Shown here piece by piece: positions 32,951-43,308 of a stretch of DNA of 64,000 nt. The notes below the pieces were generated by a model. That model was not told the origin of the DNA. It worked only from the letters and a program-made list of their open reading frames with translations, and made no database searches. The DNA is taken from positions 25,503,741 to 25,567,740 of the forward strand of contig OY821782.1 of NCBI GenBank assembly GCA_963682175.1. Direction: 5' to 3'. This DNA comes from Triglochin maritima. Its lineage: Eukaryota; Streptophyta; Magnoliopsida; Alismatales; Juncaginaceae. Within the stretch, counting starts at the first letter, position 1. Each line of letters opens with the position of its first letter. Both the position numbers and the translations under genes were made by a program.

Positions 32951-34149
32951 TGAATGAAAACATTCAAGATCATAAAGGCCCAGCCGAGGTTCCTTTGGTT
33001 AGTGGGAGTGTAAGTGAGAGAAACTCAATCATCCCCACCTAATGTACGTTCGAGAATCGAACATCGACCAATTCCGCAAGAAATTGTGGAAGAAGCTCGA
33101 GAAATACACGTAGAACCAAAAAAGCTTAAAAGGTCTACGAGGGAAAGGAAGAAACCCGATATGTATTTGGGACTTCATGAGATCATGGTATTTGATACCA
33201 ATGATCCCTCAACCTTTCAAGAAGTAATGGAAAGAGAGGACTCCAAACTATGGTTTAAAGCCATGAAATCCGAAATAGAATCCATGTATGAAAATCAAGT
33301 GTGGAACTTGGTTGACCATCCTCAGGGAAAGAATGCCGTCCAAAATAAATGGGTTTTTAAGAGGAAGATGGACATGGATGGGAACTTGACAACCTACAAA
33401 GCAAGGCTTGTAGAAAAAGGTTTCACTCAAGTTCAAGAAATTGACTATGATGAAACTTTTCACCGGTTGCCATGTTCAAGTCTATTCGGATTATGCTCGC
33501 TATTGCCGCGTTTCATAATTATGAGATATGTCAAATGGATGTTAAAATGACGTTCCTTAATGGGAACTTGGAGGAGGATGTGTACATGGTACAACCTCAA
33601 GGTTTTGAAGATCCAAAGAATAACGAGAAAGTATGCAAGCTTCAAAGATCCATTTATGGATTGAAGCAAACATCAAGGAGTTGGAACAAACACTTTGATG
33701 AGGAAGTCAAAAAGATTCACTTCGTCCAAAGTATGGAAGAGACTTGTATATACAAGAAGGTTAGTGGGAGCCACATATTGTTCTTGATTTTATATGTCGA
33801 TGACATACTCCTCATGGGAAATCATATACCTTTGCTTGAGCAAACGAGAAGTTCATTGAAATCTGCATTTTCAATGAAAGACATGAGCGAGGCTCAATAC
33901 ATCTTGGGAATCAAGATATATAGAGATATATCTCATAGAATCATTGGCCTAAGTCAACGTGTATACATTGACAAAGTCTTGGAAAGGTTCAGCATGAACA
34001 ACTCCGAAAAGAGCAATGTGCCAATGAGTATGGGTGTGCAACTTAAGAAGTCTAAACGTGCTAAATCACGTAAAGACTTGGAGTATATGAAAGATGTTCC
34101 TTATGCTTCTGCAATAGGATCAATCATGTATGCCATGACTTGCACATGA
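32951..34149 (+). pseudogene. copia-2 reverse transcriptase region
   Basis: A phase change near 33010 is followed by the linker, then WFKAMKSEIESM, NKWVFKRKMDMDG and YKARLVEKGFTQ. Another shift lies near 33475. CQMDVKMTFLNGNLEEDVYM and YGLKQTSRSWN follow, with catalytic YVDD at 33793-33804 and a segment ending ASAIGSIMYAMTCT. TGA at 34147-34149 stands where CGA (Arg) is usual. Catalytic residues survive but shifts and stops make it a relic. Confidence 0.9.
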
Positions 34150-34786
34150 CCCGATGTCTCATATGCTCTAAGTGTGACAAGTCGTCACCAATCCAACACA
34201 GGTCCTTAGCATTGGACAGTGGTGAAGAATATTCTAAGGTACATTAATCGGACCAAAGATAAGTTTGTTGTTTATGGAAGACAAAGGGAGCTAATAGCCG
34301 AGGGCTATTTGGATGTGAGTTTCATGGGTGATCCCGACGATAGGAGGTCTCAATCAGGATATGTCTTCCTTCTGAATGGTGGAGTCGTGAGTTGGCGTAG
34401 TTTGAAGGAAATGACTACGGCTGACTCAACCACTGCTTTCAAAGTGATGGATGTCGCTGAAGCGAGCAAGGAAGGAGTGTGGATTCAGAAGTTCCTTGAA
34501 GAGCTTGGAGTAGTTCCCTTGAGTGAGGGACCAATAGAGCTGTTTTGCAACAATAGTGCATCTATCTCGCAAATCAAGGATCCCAAATCCCGTCACAAGG
34601 TGAAATACATGGATCACAAGTATTTTGTCACGTGACTTCATCGACAAAGGCAGTATAGATTTATTGTGGGTGGACACAAACAACAACACATCCGATCCAT
34701 TCACCAAACCCTTATCCCAAGCCAAGGGCGAAATGCATTTCGAGTCCATGGGTCTGAGAAACGATGTGGAGTGGCCTGATGTGTGA
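34150..34786 (+). pseudogene. copia-2 RNase H region
   Basis: PDVSYALSV follows the stop, TAG occurs at 34207-34209, then VKNILRYINRTKD, QSGYVFLLNGGVVSW and LFCNNSASISQIKDP. In a shifted phase the usual pol terminus SDPFTKPLSQA follows, with a stop at 34784-34786. The first RNase H Asp motif (YxDxxF) reads YLDVSF. Confidence 0.85.
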
Positions 34787-34856
34787 TTTGAGAGGGTTAC
34801 ACTAGTTATTTTAGTTTTATACATTGAGAATGTATGTGAAAGAAAACTTTGATAAC

Positions 34857-35036
34857 AAGTGGGAGATTGAATGGAATGTGTTATAAAAGTTTTACTTTTA
34901 TATGTCAATTGTTATGAATTGAATGTGCAAACATTTTGTTTCTTGATTAATGTATTCATCTTTTGAAAGTGTTAAGGAAGATGCTCTTGGTCCTTAACTG
35001 TAGAGCTCTAAAAGATAATGGTTTAAATAAATCAAG
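34857..35036 (+). mobile_element. copia-2 polypurine tract and 3' LTR remnant
   Basis: AAGTGGGAGAT at 34857-34867 is a standard copia polypurine tract. The LTR would begin TGAATGG at 34868 but only about 170 bp remain before Athila-like sequence returns at 35037, so the 3' LTR is short or truncated. Confidence 0.6.
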
Positions 35037-35808
35037 TCAGATGACTCGAACGAACCAGGCACAAAGTCCCCTCAGACCTACTTTCCGGAGTGATAGGAGA
35101 CGTGCGAGAAGAGGGAACACCTACTCACTTATTTCTTATCGACACATGAACCAAAACCCCTACACTTAATGTCTCACAACAAGATTTAAAGGGTCCTTGA
35201 CTGCAACAAACTTCCTTAAATTAACAGACATGAATTATTGACTCACTAGGTTCAGGGTGGACTTTTCTAAGTGTTTGAGTACTGAAACCCTATAATTACT
35301 CACCCTCGAGGGAAAGTGATGCATTGCATACATTGCATCATATGTCTTTCATTTAGATTACTTTTACATCAATAAATGCTACTAAGGTATGTGTTTAGTC
35401 TTATTTACAGAATACAGGGACCTGAATGCAATTTACCCACATCCCGAGCATAAACGCATGCAAAAGACTCATTTCTATCATAAAGACCAAGTTCAAGATT
35501 ATCGGGTTACGAATGGAAATGTATCCAAGCATAGAAGCATTCAAGTCCTAATTGCAAAAAGAACAAGGACTTAAGCACAAAAGTAGCCGGGGACTTAACT
35601 GCAAAAAGTCAAGGACCTAATTGCAAATCACGAGTAGCTTTTATTCTCTTGGAGAAAATATATAGAAAAATCAATGTATATCTCCAAATATGTGAAGGAA
35701 TTAATCCGGAGCTCAAAAGAATGGAAAGAATCAATCCAGACGCGTAAAGGAGGATCAAATAATACCATAAACATTCAACCAAAATCTGGACCAAATCAGA
35801 GCATGATG

Positions 35809-35857
35809 TGCGGCGATTCCGCCGCAGATCACACACACCATGCGGCGATTCCGCCGC
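35809..35857 (+). promoter_or_regulatory. Two U3 hairpins of the solo LTR
   Basis: TGCGGCG-ATTC-CGCCGCA at 35809-35826 has a 7-bp stem. A second copy with a 6-bp stem starts at 35841, 32 bp on. The pair lies 90-120 bp upstream of the TATA box, the place occupied by GACCGC-type dyads in element A LTRs. Confidence 0.65.
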
Positions 35858-35944
35858 CCCCTAGTCGATCCGTGTGCTCCAATTTCGTCCAGTCGTGTCT
35901 GGACACGTGTACTTTCCAATATTATACCTAGATCCCTTGTAGCA

Positions 35945-35954
35945 ACTATAAATA
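35945..35954 (+). promoter_or_regulatory. TATA box of solo LTR 35317-36544
   Basis: CTATAAATAG at the expected distance downstream of the hairpins. Confidence 0.65.
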
Positions 35955-37193
35955 GACCCGAGAACGATGTTAGAAGGGTCCTTAGTCTTTGGTGGTAGTT
36001 TTTATTCTTAATCTTAGTTTTGTAATCTTCTTTTCATTAATAAAATTCTGTCTTTTATTTCTTACTTTTAGTTTTCTTTTGTAATGTCTCAAGGACCCCT
36101 TCTTCCTCCCTCTATGAGTTTCTAACTCCTTCCAAAGGGTGGAGGTGACGGATTAGGGTGAAGAGAAGATGAATGAATGTTATTATTTTAATTTCGTGTT
36201 AGTATATTTTGATTACTTGAGTTTATATTAAATCATTTATCATGTAATGCTTTATAACTAATATGATTTATTATAAGTTTCTAAATTCTCTAATCTAAAC
36301 CTTAAATCTAAACCTCCACCCGACGGAATTCACATCTTTGTTCTTGTTTTAGTTTTAATTGTTCTTGTTTCTTGCTTTAAATAATTAAAATCCAAAAATC
36401 TCAAAACCCAATTATTTCTTCTCTCCTTCTTCTCCTTAATCGAAAATCACGAAAATAACAAATCTCTCCCTCCTTGTGTTCGACCCGTATTTGCCACGTC
36501 TTCATTGACACCGTGCACTTGCGGTATAAATTTAATTCTCATCAGAAAGCCTGGGTGCATCCTAACGACTAGATAAGTCCTAGAGCCACTGTACTAAATA
36601 TCCTAATGCATCAAGTTCAAGAAAATTTTGGGAGCTTTCTTTTTAATTTGCCTCTCAACGGTTTTGCACATGCTAAACACACACAAAACCTACAAAACAT
36701 TTTCTTTCGCAAACACATGAAGATTTTGAAAGAAATATGAAAACTTTGAAGCACTAGGCAAGCAAAAGAAGACAAGTCACCCAAGGATCATGGCAAACAA
36801 ATATATCGATATTAAATGCAACACACTAACATGACCCTAACAATGCACACAAAAGAAAACAAAATCAAAGGAAAAAGACTCGACTATGTACACACGTAAA
36901 ACAGCCCCCACACCTACTTCATTTATTGTCCTCAATGAATGCGAGCAAGATACTACATGGATGTATGCATGAAAAAGGAGAGGCTCACCAACAAGAAGTA
37001 CAAAGGGAAGTTCAAGGTCATGTTGATAGACACAAACCCGAATTCCCTCAAAACCTGTGAGATGCTAAAGAATGGATACAAATACGTGAAAGAAATGGGG
37101 TCCAAATACTCAAGAGTTGGAGCCCACAACAATCGAAGCTCACTGAAGGAGTTTTTTTAACTATGTACAAAGATGGGCACCCATTTTCATATG

Positions 37194-40100
37194 TCAAGGG
37201 ACATCAAATTGGAACCCGCCATCTCTCGAGCCAAAAATGCAAATGCATGTGCTCGCAACATACAAAGTAGAATTGCTAGACCACCAAATACCCTTATAAA
37301 CGTTGTGGTCGTTTGATGCCTCTTGAGAGTGAGCAAGATAGGAGGCATGAACGAGAGGTGAACCTCTGTCTGGTTGTTTGAAATGTAGGGTATCAGGTGG
37401 TTGATTCTTAACCCATATGGGGTCTTTAGCAGATACAGAATGAAAAGCATGTGGCCCAGAGGCCATAAAAATGGTATCTTATGGCTCAAGAGCCACATTA
37501 TCAAAAAGATGTGGCTCAACAGCCACGTGATCAAAAGGATGTGGCTCTAAGGCCACGTGCTCAAAAGGATGTGGCTCTAAGTCCACATGATCAGAAGATA
37601 AGGCACCTTCTTGTGCTAGCCCAGGTGAAACATCTTCACCACCTTCAGGATCTCCATTGAACAATTCTCTGAAGTACTTGAAGGTGCCCTCAACTTCAAT
37701 CTCATCCAAGCCCTGGATAAGGTTGACCCCAACAGGGTCATTGAAGGCACCTGGCTTCTTACCGATGGTGAAGATGTTGAAATCAGCGCATTGACTACCA
37801 TAAGTCAAGCGCATCAGACCATTACGACAATTTATCAAGGCATTGGAAGTCGCAAGAAATGGTCGCCCCAGAATGACAGGAATTTGTCCAAGTGGGTTTG
37901 GCACAGGTTCAATATCCAAAACAAAGAAGCTGACTAGACAAATGAACTCTCCCACTTTGATCAGCACATCTTTGACCAAACCCCTCGGTGTCTTCATAGA
38001 CCTATCAACCAATTGAATAGTGGTTTTTGTTTGTTTAAGGTCTCCAAGACCGAGGTGGACGAAGACAGAAGACCTGTGTCTTCATAGACCTATCAACCAA
38101 TTGAAGACGTGGTTTTTGTTTGTTTATGGGAGAAGATTAACAGAAGCACCAAGGTCCAATAAGGCTTGATGTATGGACACATCACCAATCACACAAGAGA
38201 TAGTAGGACAACCAGGGTCCTTGTATTTGACTTGCATGGGTTGTGCCAACAAAGAACTCACGTTAGCCGTAAGAAAAGTTTTCTTTGGAACATGAGTTTT
38301 TCTCTTCTTGGTGCATAAGTCCTTGAGAACCTTGGCATAAGGTGACATTTGCTGAATGGCCTCCAACAGAGGGATGTTCACCTTAGCTTGCCGAAACATC
38401 TCAAGCATCTTGTCATGCTGATCTGAGGTTTTCTTTTTAAGGCGCTCAGGGAATGGCGCCTTCGGGGGTGCTACGAAGGAACCTCAGAATTCTGGTCCAA
38501 AGAAGCATGAGTGGGGAGCTCAGAATCTGATTCGTTCGACACAAAAGGAGACAAGGGGACCTCAGGGTTCGGCCCCTTTGTCGAAGGAAATGTAGAAGGA
38601 ACCTCAGGATCCGGCTCCCTCAGAGATGGTGATGACGAGGAAGGCACCCCAATGTGGTTGTCCACCTCCTTACTAGACCTCAAAGTATGAATCACATTAA
38701 TATGATGGGTCGGTTCAGAGGTAGGATGAGGCACAGTTGGCCTTCCTTGAGAATGGGTACCCCGAGGATTCACCTCGGGTTGACTCGGTAACTGGCCCTT
38801 CTCGCGTTCATGGAGCTGATTAGCCAACTGACTAACTTGCATTTCCAATGCTTTGACCGAATTGTTGCTGGCCGCAAACATGAATTGTGTGCTCTGAATG
38901 AACACTTGAAGGGTTTGTTCAAGAGTGGGGTCCTTCGAGTCAACCCGTTGGGGTAGTGGAGTTTGGTTAGAATAACCCGACGATGAGGTCTGTGGAGGTT
39001 GGTAATTATGGTTCTCAGACCTTTGATGTGGAGGTTGGTAGGTCGCCGATGGGCGAGGAGGTTGATAAGGTGGAGGTTGAGGTTGAGCATGCGAGCTCTG
39101 ACTGTTACCCCCACTAGGCCCCCAAGAGAAGTTAGGATGGTTACGCCATCCCGGGTTGTAGGAGTGACTGTACGGGTCGTTACGAGGCCTCTGTTGATAC
39201 ATCACATTTGCATGCTCAGTATCCCTTGGAAAGTAAGCATACTCCAAGTCATCATGGCTCATAAGTCCACACCTACCACATCCGGGAGTAGTGACCTGAG
39301 CTACAGGAGCTCGGTCCAACTCTAAACTCTCAATCCTACGCATGAGAGCAACCATTTTCGCCTCAGACACGATAGTTGACTCAACTTGATATGATCCAGC
39401 TCGACTAGAAGACCTGGCGGCTAGTGGCTCTGTCATGGTGTCCCACTCAAAGGTTCGTTCAGCCATTAATTCAAAAGTGTCCCATGCCTCATCGATGGGT
39501 TTCATTTGGAAATCACCCTGACACTTCGACTCCAACAATGTGCAGGTGTTGTAGTTGAGGCCCTCATAAACCATTTGGCATAACTGCCACAACTCAATTC
39601 CATGATGAGGGCACTGCAAGAGAAGGTCCTTGAACCTCTGAAAGAAAGCATAAAACGATTCGGTCTTAGTCTGATACATTTGGTGTATCTGGTGCCGTAT
39701 CTGTTGAGTTTTCCTTTGAGGGAAAAATCTCTTCAGAAATACGGTCACAAAGTCATCCCAAGACCGAATAGAGCTCCCCGAGAGGTTGTACATCCATTTC
39801 TTTGCGTTATCCTTCAACGCGAAAGAAATCATCCTCAACCGGACTGAATCCTCATCAAGCTGTTGAAGCTTGAACACGGAGCATACTTCCTCGAATTCGC
39901 GTATAAAAATATACAGATACTCCTTATTGGAAGTGAAGGTAGGAAGCATGCTCACATATTGAGGTTGCAGCTCATAGTTGTTCCCGCGAGATGGGGGAAG
40001 AACTATGCAAGAAGGTTGCGCGACCCAAACAAGATGGGTCCGCTCCCACAAAGTCATCGGTCTATCCTGTCGAGCTAAAGGTGGTGGTGCACCAAGAACT

Positions 40101-40345
40101 TGATCCTGACCTTATCCCTCTTCCTCTCGAGTCATAGGAGGAGGAGAAGGAGGTCTACGTGATGGTGGGAGCGGACCAAGGTAATCTATGTATGGAACCC
40201 GGTCTCCCCCGTCACTACGAGAAGACTCGGCCTCACGCTCCAAAGGAGCACGAGGCGGAGATGGCCGATCACCAAGACCGTCCATCTCAAAAAATTGCAC
40301 TCTCTCAAGTCGAGCGCTCTCACCAGAACGAGCCCAACCTCGCAT
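37194..40345 (-). pseudogene. Element C Gag-protease-tail polyprotein, decayed
   Basis: Gag starts MRGWARSGESARL at 40345. TAA at 40112-40114 breaks it, then 528 codons are open (40057 to 38471). They include the Gag domain (KKWMYNLSG to ELWQLCQMVYEGL), a knuckle whose last Cys has become Tyr (CGRCGLMSH), and NPGWRNHPNFSW. A deletion shifts the phase near 38471. Protease follows with LLDLGASVNLLP near 38130, broken by an 88-bp duplication (37988-38120), then ILGRPFLATSNALINCRNG. The tail has four 10-residue repeats of the HVALEPHPFD type, TAA at 37479-37481 and the same FDVP terminus as element A. No reverse transcriptase. Confidence 0.85.
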
Positions 40346-41379
40346 AAAATGCTCGACCCAACTCTAAAATAACACACAACAGAAGGTATACTAGATGAGA
40401 TGACTACTCCTAGAAATCAGACGAGGAGAGGACTCAGATGAGGAGGGAAGAATCCTAGAGCTAGCGTGGGTAGTGGGAGAAGGTAGAAGCCTAATCTAGC
40501 AAGCACGGCTCAAACAATGTAAAACAATGGGTCCTTAGGCTAGAAGACGCCTAACTTCGAGGTCACTAGCCTCAACACGCCTCACCTCCCTACAACGAAG
40601 ACCACAATGCCCAGCAAGTGATATCAGATCCGGAGATCCAGTACCTCCAACTATCGACAAGGTAGGCAACGCCGATCAGGCCATGACGGTCTCATCTAGA
40701 ATACTCTCCTAGTGCGTCCGCAATTCTTAGGGCCAATGTCTACTTGCTTTTAGAATTAAGGCTTTTATTATGAGTGATTTTTGGGGCCAAGGAAAGGGTG
40801 ATGAAATCCCTCACCTTATCTTTTATGGGACAACCCCTCCTTAGTAGCGTTTTGATCTTAAATCTAGCAATCACAACTCCAATCAAACGCTCAACTCACT
40901 CTTGTCCCGATGCACCTTACTAACTAATGCATGATCGAAATATGCATGAATGAGAGATTTAGGTGCACGTACCTCACGCCAGCAATCAACAACAAAATGT
41001 AAAGCAAAGAATAGACAAATGCATGCAAGGTCTACAAATGATGCATGACCGAGATGACAAGAAGTCTAATCTTTTGCTTTGAGTTTTATGGTCCAAGTTG
41101 ATTAAAGGGGATTGATTTTTAATCTGAGAGCAAACTAGAAGTCACAGCATGCAAGATGGTGCTCCCAGATAACTACAATGAAATAAACAACAACCAGAAC
41201 AAAATTGAGAGAAAGTTCAGCTCACCAGGCCGCCAATTGGCGGACACTGTTGAGTGTTTTGCTCTCATATTCTTCCAGTCGCTTCCACTTGATCCTCAGG
41301 ATCCCTGAAACAAATCAAAACTAAAACAGAAAAATTAAAACCACTTGAATCGTCCAAACCAAAGTCTGGACAGAGCACC
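40346..41379 (-). other. Element C leader
   Basis: Noncoding sequence between gag and the primer site, matching element A leader in layout. It has one dyad, GGCCGCCAATTGGCGGAC, at 41228-41245. Confidence 0.7.
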
Positions 41380-41397
41380 TCCCCGGCAACGGCGCCA
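41380..41397 (-). promoter_or_regulatory. Element C primer binding site (tRNA-Asp)
   Basis: TGGCGCCGTTGCCGGGGA on the coding strand, the exact Athila primer sequence complementary to tRNA-Asp. Confidence 0.88.
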
Positions 41398-41403
41398 AAA
41401 ACT

Positions 41404-42950
41404 TGATTGATATGTTTTAATTAAACCGCAAGTGCACGACCGCGTTGAAGCGGTCACAAATACGGGTCGATCCACAGGGAGGTGTGTCGACTTTTGGTTT
41501 GTTCGAAGGCGAGTGGGAAAGAAAGGAGAGAAAGGATTGATGATCAAACTATACTACAATGCAAAAAGGAAATGGAAGAGAAGCAATAAAACTAAACCAC
41601 ATAGGGGGTAGAGAAATAATGTGAATATAAAGATGTGTGTGTGTGTGTGTGTTCAATTATGCTCCTCACAACATGTAGTGCATGAAATCATAACACTAAA
41701 TCCAATTTTGCCTCCACATTAAATAAGATAAGATCATATCATTAAAACATACAAGACAATAAGTGGAATGAGGCTAAATGAACTCATGTATAAAGACTAG
41801 ACCCTACTATCCTCCACGTGAATTAAGATAACACATTATCATTAAAACATACAAGACATTAACCAAGGTAAAGGAAACAATAGTACATACACTACAAATT
41901 GTGTTTCCAATATTAATTCCATCCATATCCTCACCTTATCATTCCCCATAAATAGGTCCACTAATGTAAGCATAAGCTAAGCTTCATTCAAAAGCATTAG
42001 TATATCAAAGATAAGAGTGAAATCCCATTAGATGGTTATGGAAATCATCTAAGGCTTAAAGGATTAAGATAACACACACCTAATACACCACATGATCTTA
42101 TCACATATTTCTCCACCCCCAAATGGGAATGGAACTACTCACTAATCATTACACTACAACCTACATTAAAATGAAATATTCTACTGAAATGAAATTAAAC
42201 TAAGCAAGCAACGAATATTAAAGAAGCTAAAATGACATAAAACTAAAGAAGCATGCAAGCATATGAAACGAAATTAAACTAAGAAAAAAACAACATAACT
42301 AAAGGAAAACATCTATTATTACTCACTCAATTACAAGTAGCCTCTCTCCACCAGTGTTTTTGCTTCAAGGCTTGAACTCCTAGTAGAGAGGATGCCCACC
42401 AAGAGAGAGATTGGGTACAAGAGAGGAGGGAGAGTTCTATTTATAGCCATAGAAAAAGGTAATCCAGGACAATCCCCCGGTATGGGACTAAACAAATACC
42501 AAAAATAGCCTAAACACATACTAATACATGTGCCCGAGAAGTCTTAGCGGATCCGGAGCGACCCTGACCGCCAATTGGCGGTCCATAAGTTCTGGATCTG
42601 GCCGGAATTTGTTGTAGGCTTTTCTGGATGAATTTGTTGGTCTTTGATGCATCTACCTCGCTTGCTGGAGCTCCGACCCGAATAGAATTGCCAAAATACT
42701 CCCCATGATGGTGTGGAGTATTCTTGTTTGCTCATTGGTCCTCCTATCTTGCATTCAGGTCCTTCGCTCTTGCATCTTAGTCCTTGAGTCTCTCAACTCA
42801 GTCTTTTTCCTTCTTTTAGGTCACTTCATGCCTCTTCTCTTCAAACCTCTTTATTTCTGAAATTCAAACATAAAGCTCGTTACGTAGCATTGTTTAGGTG
42901 AAAGATAATGGATATAAGATACAAATATAAGCATGAAATGATGTCAATCA
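41404..42950 (-). repeat. Element C right LTR, 1547 bp
   Basis: On the plus strand it starts TGATTGATATG and ends GTCAATCA, so the ends form the 7-bp inverted repeat TGATTGA/TCAATCA. A U5 dyad GACCGC-GTTGAA-GCGGTC is at 41438-41455, and a U3 palindrome GACCGCCAATTGGCGGTC at 42566-42583. The TATA box is at 42437-42446 (minus). A GT run lies at about 41635-41651. It is a separate subfamily from element A LTRs but shares landmarks. Confidence 0.85.
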
Positions 42951-43308
42951 CTCCCAGACCTAAGTAAGAAACCAAAGTCCCCATTTAATCAACTTGGACC
43001 GTAAAACTTAAAGCAAAAGATTAGGCATTCTACTTGCTTTGGTCATGCATCATATAATGTTAATTTAGGCATATAGCTTGCTTTTCTTTGGCATTATTTT
43101 TCGTAGTTGATCACTGGAGTAATGTACGCATTCTATCACTCATTCACTCATGAGCGCATCATTTAGTGATTATAATTGCATTCAGAACAAGTGTGAGGTG
43201 AGTGCTTGTATGGTGAGTTGCTTGCTAGCCTAAGGATTCAAAACATTTTTAATGGGCACCACCTATAGTCTTGAAGATAATGTGGGGGATTTCATAACCC
43301 CTCCCAAC
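42951..43308 (+). other. Leader fragment of an Athila-like element in plus orientation
   Basis: It resembles the reverse complement of the element C leader and the plus-strand leader at 48060-48400. It begins exactly at the element C LTR edge and ends at about 43308, where minus-oriented 3' internal sequence takes over. Noncoding. Confidence 0.6.

Larger units (their letters stand above)
35317..36544 (+). mobile_element. Solo LTR, diverged Athila-like family, 1228 bp
   Basis: It begins TGATGCATTGC and ends TTCTCATCA, with GAAAG duplicated at 35312-35316 and 36545-36549. The sequence around the insertion is continuous in element A. The U5 end has the family block (CGACCCGTATTTGCCACGTC, then GTGCACTTGCGG). 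A TATA box lies at 35945-35954, and AATAAA at about 36041 could serve polyadenylation. U3 carries two copies of a different hairpin (35809-35857). The 75-85-codon frames inside are chance. Confidence 0.9.
35037..37193 (-). other. Athila-like 3' internal segment (element C), split by a solo LTR
   Basis: 35037-35316 matches element A at about 17728-18000. After the solo LTR the match continues from 36545 (element A about 18004 onward) to the end of the tail frame at 37194. It is noncoding. Element C runs on through 42950 on the minus strand. Confidence 0.7.
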
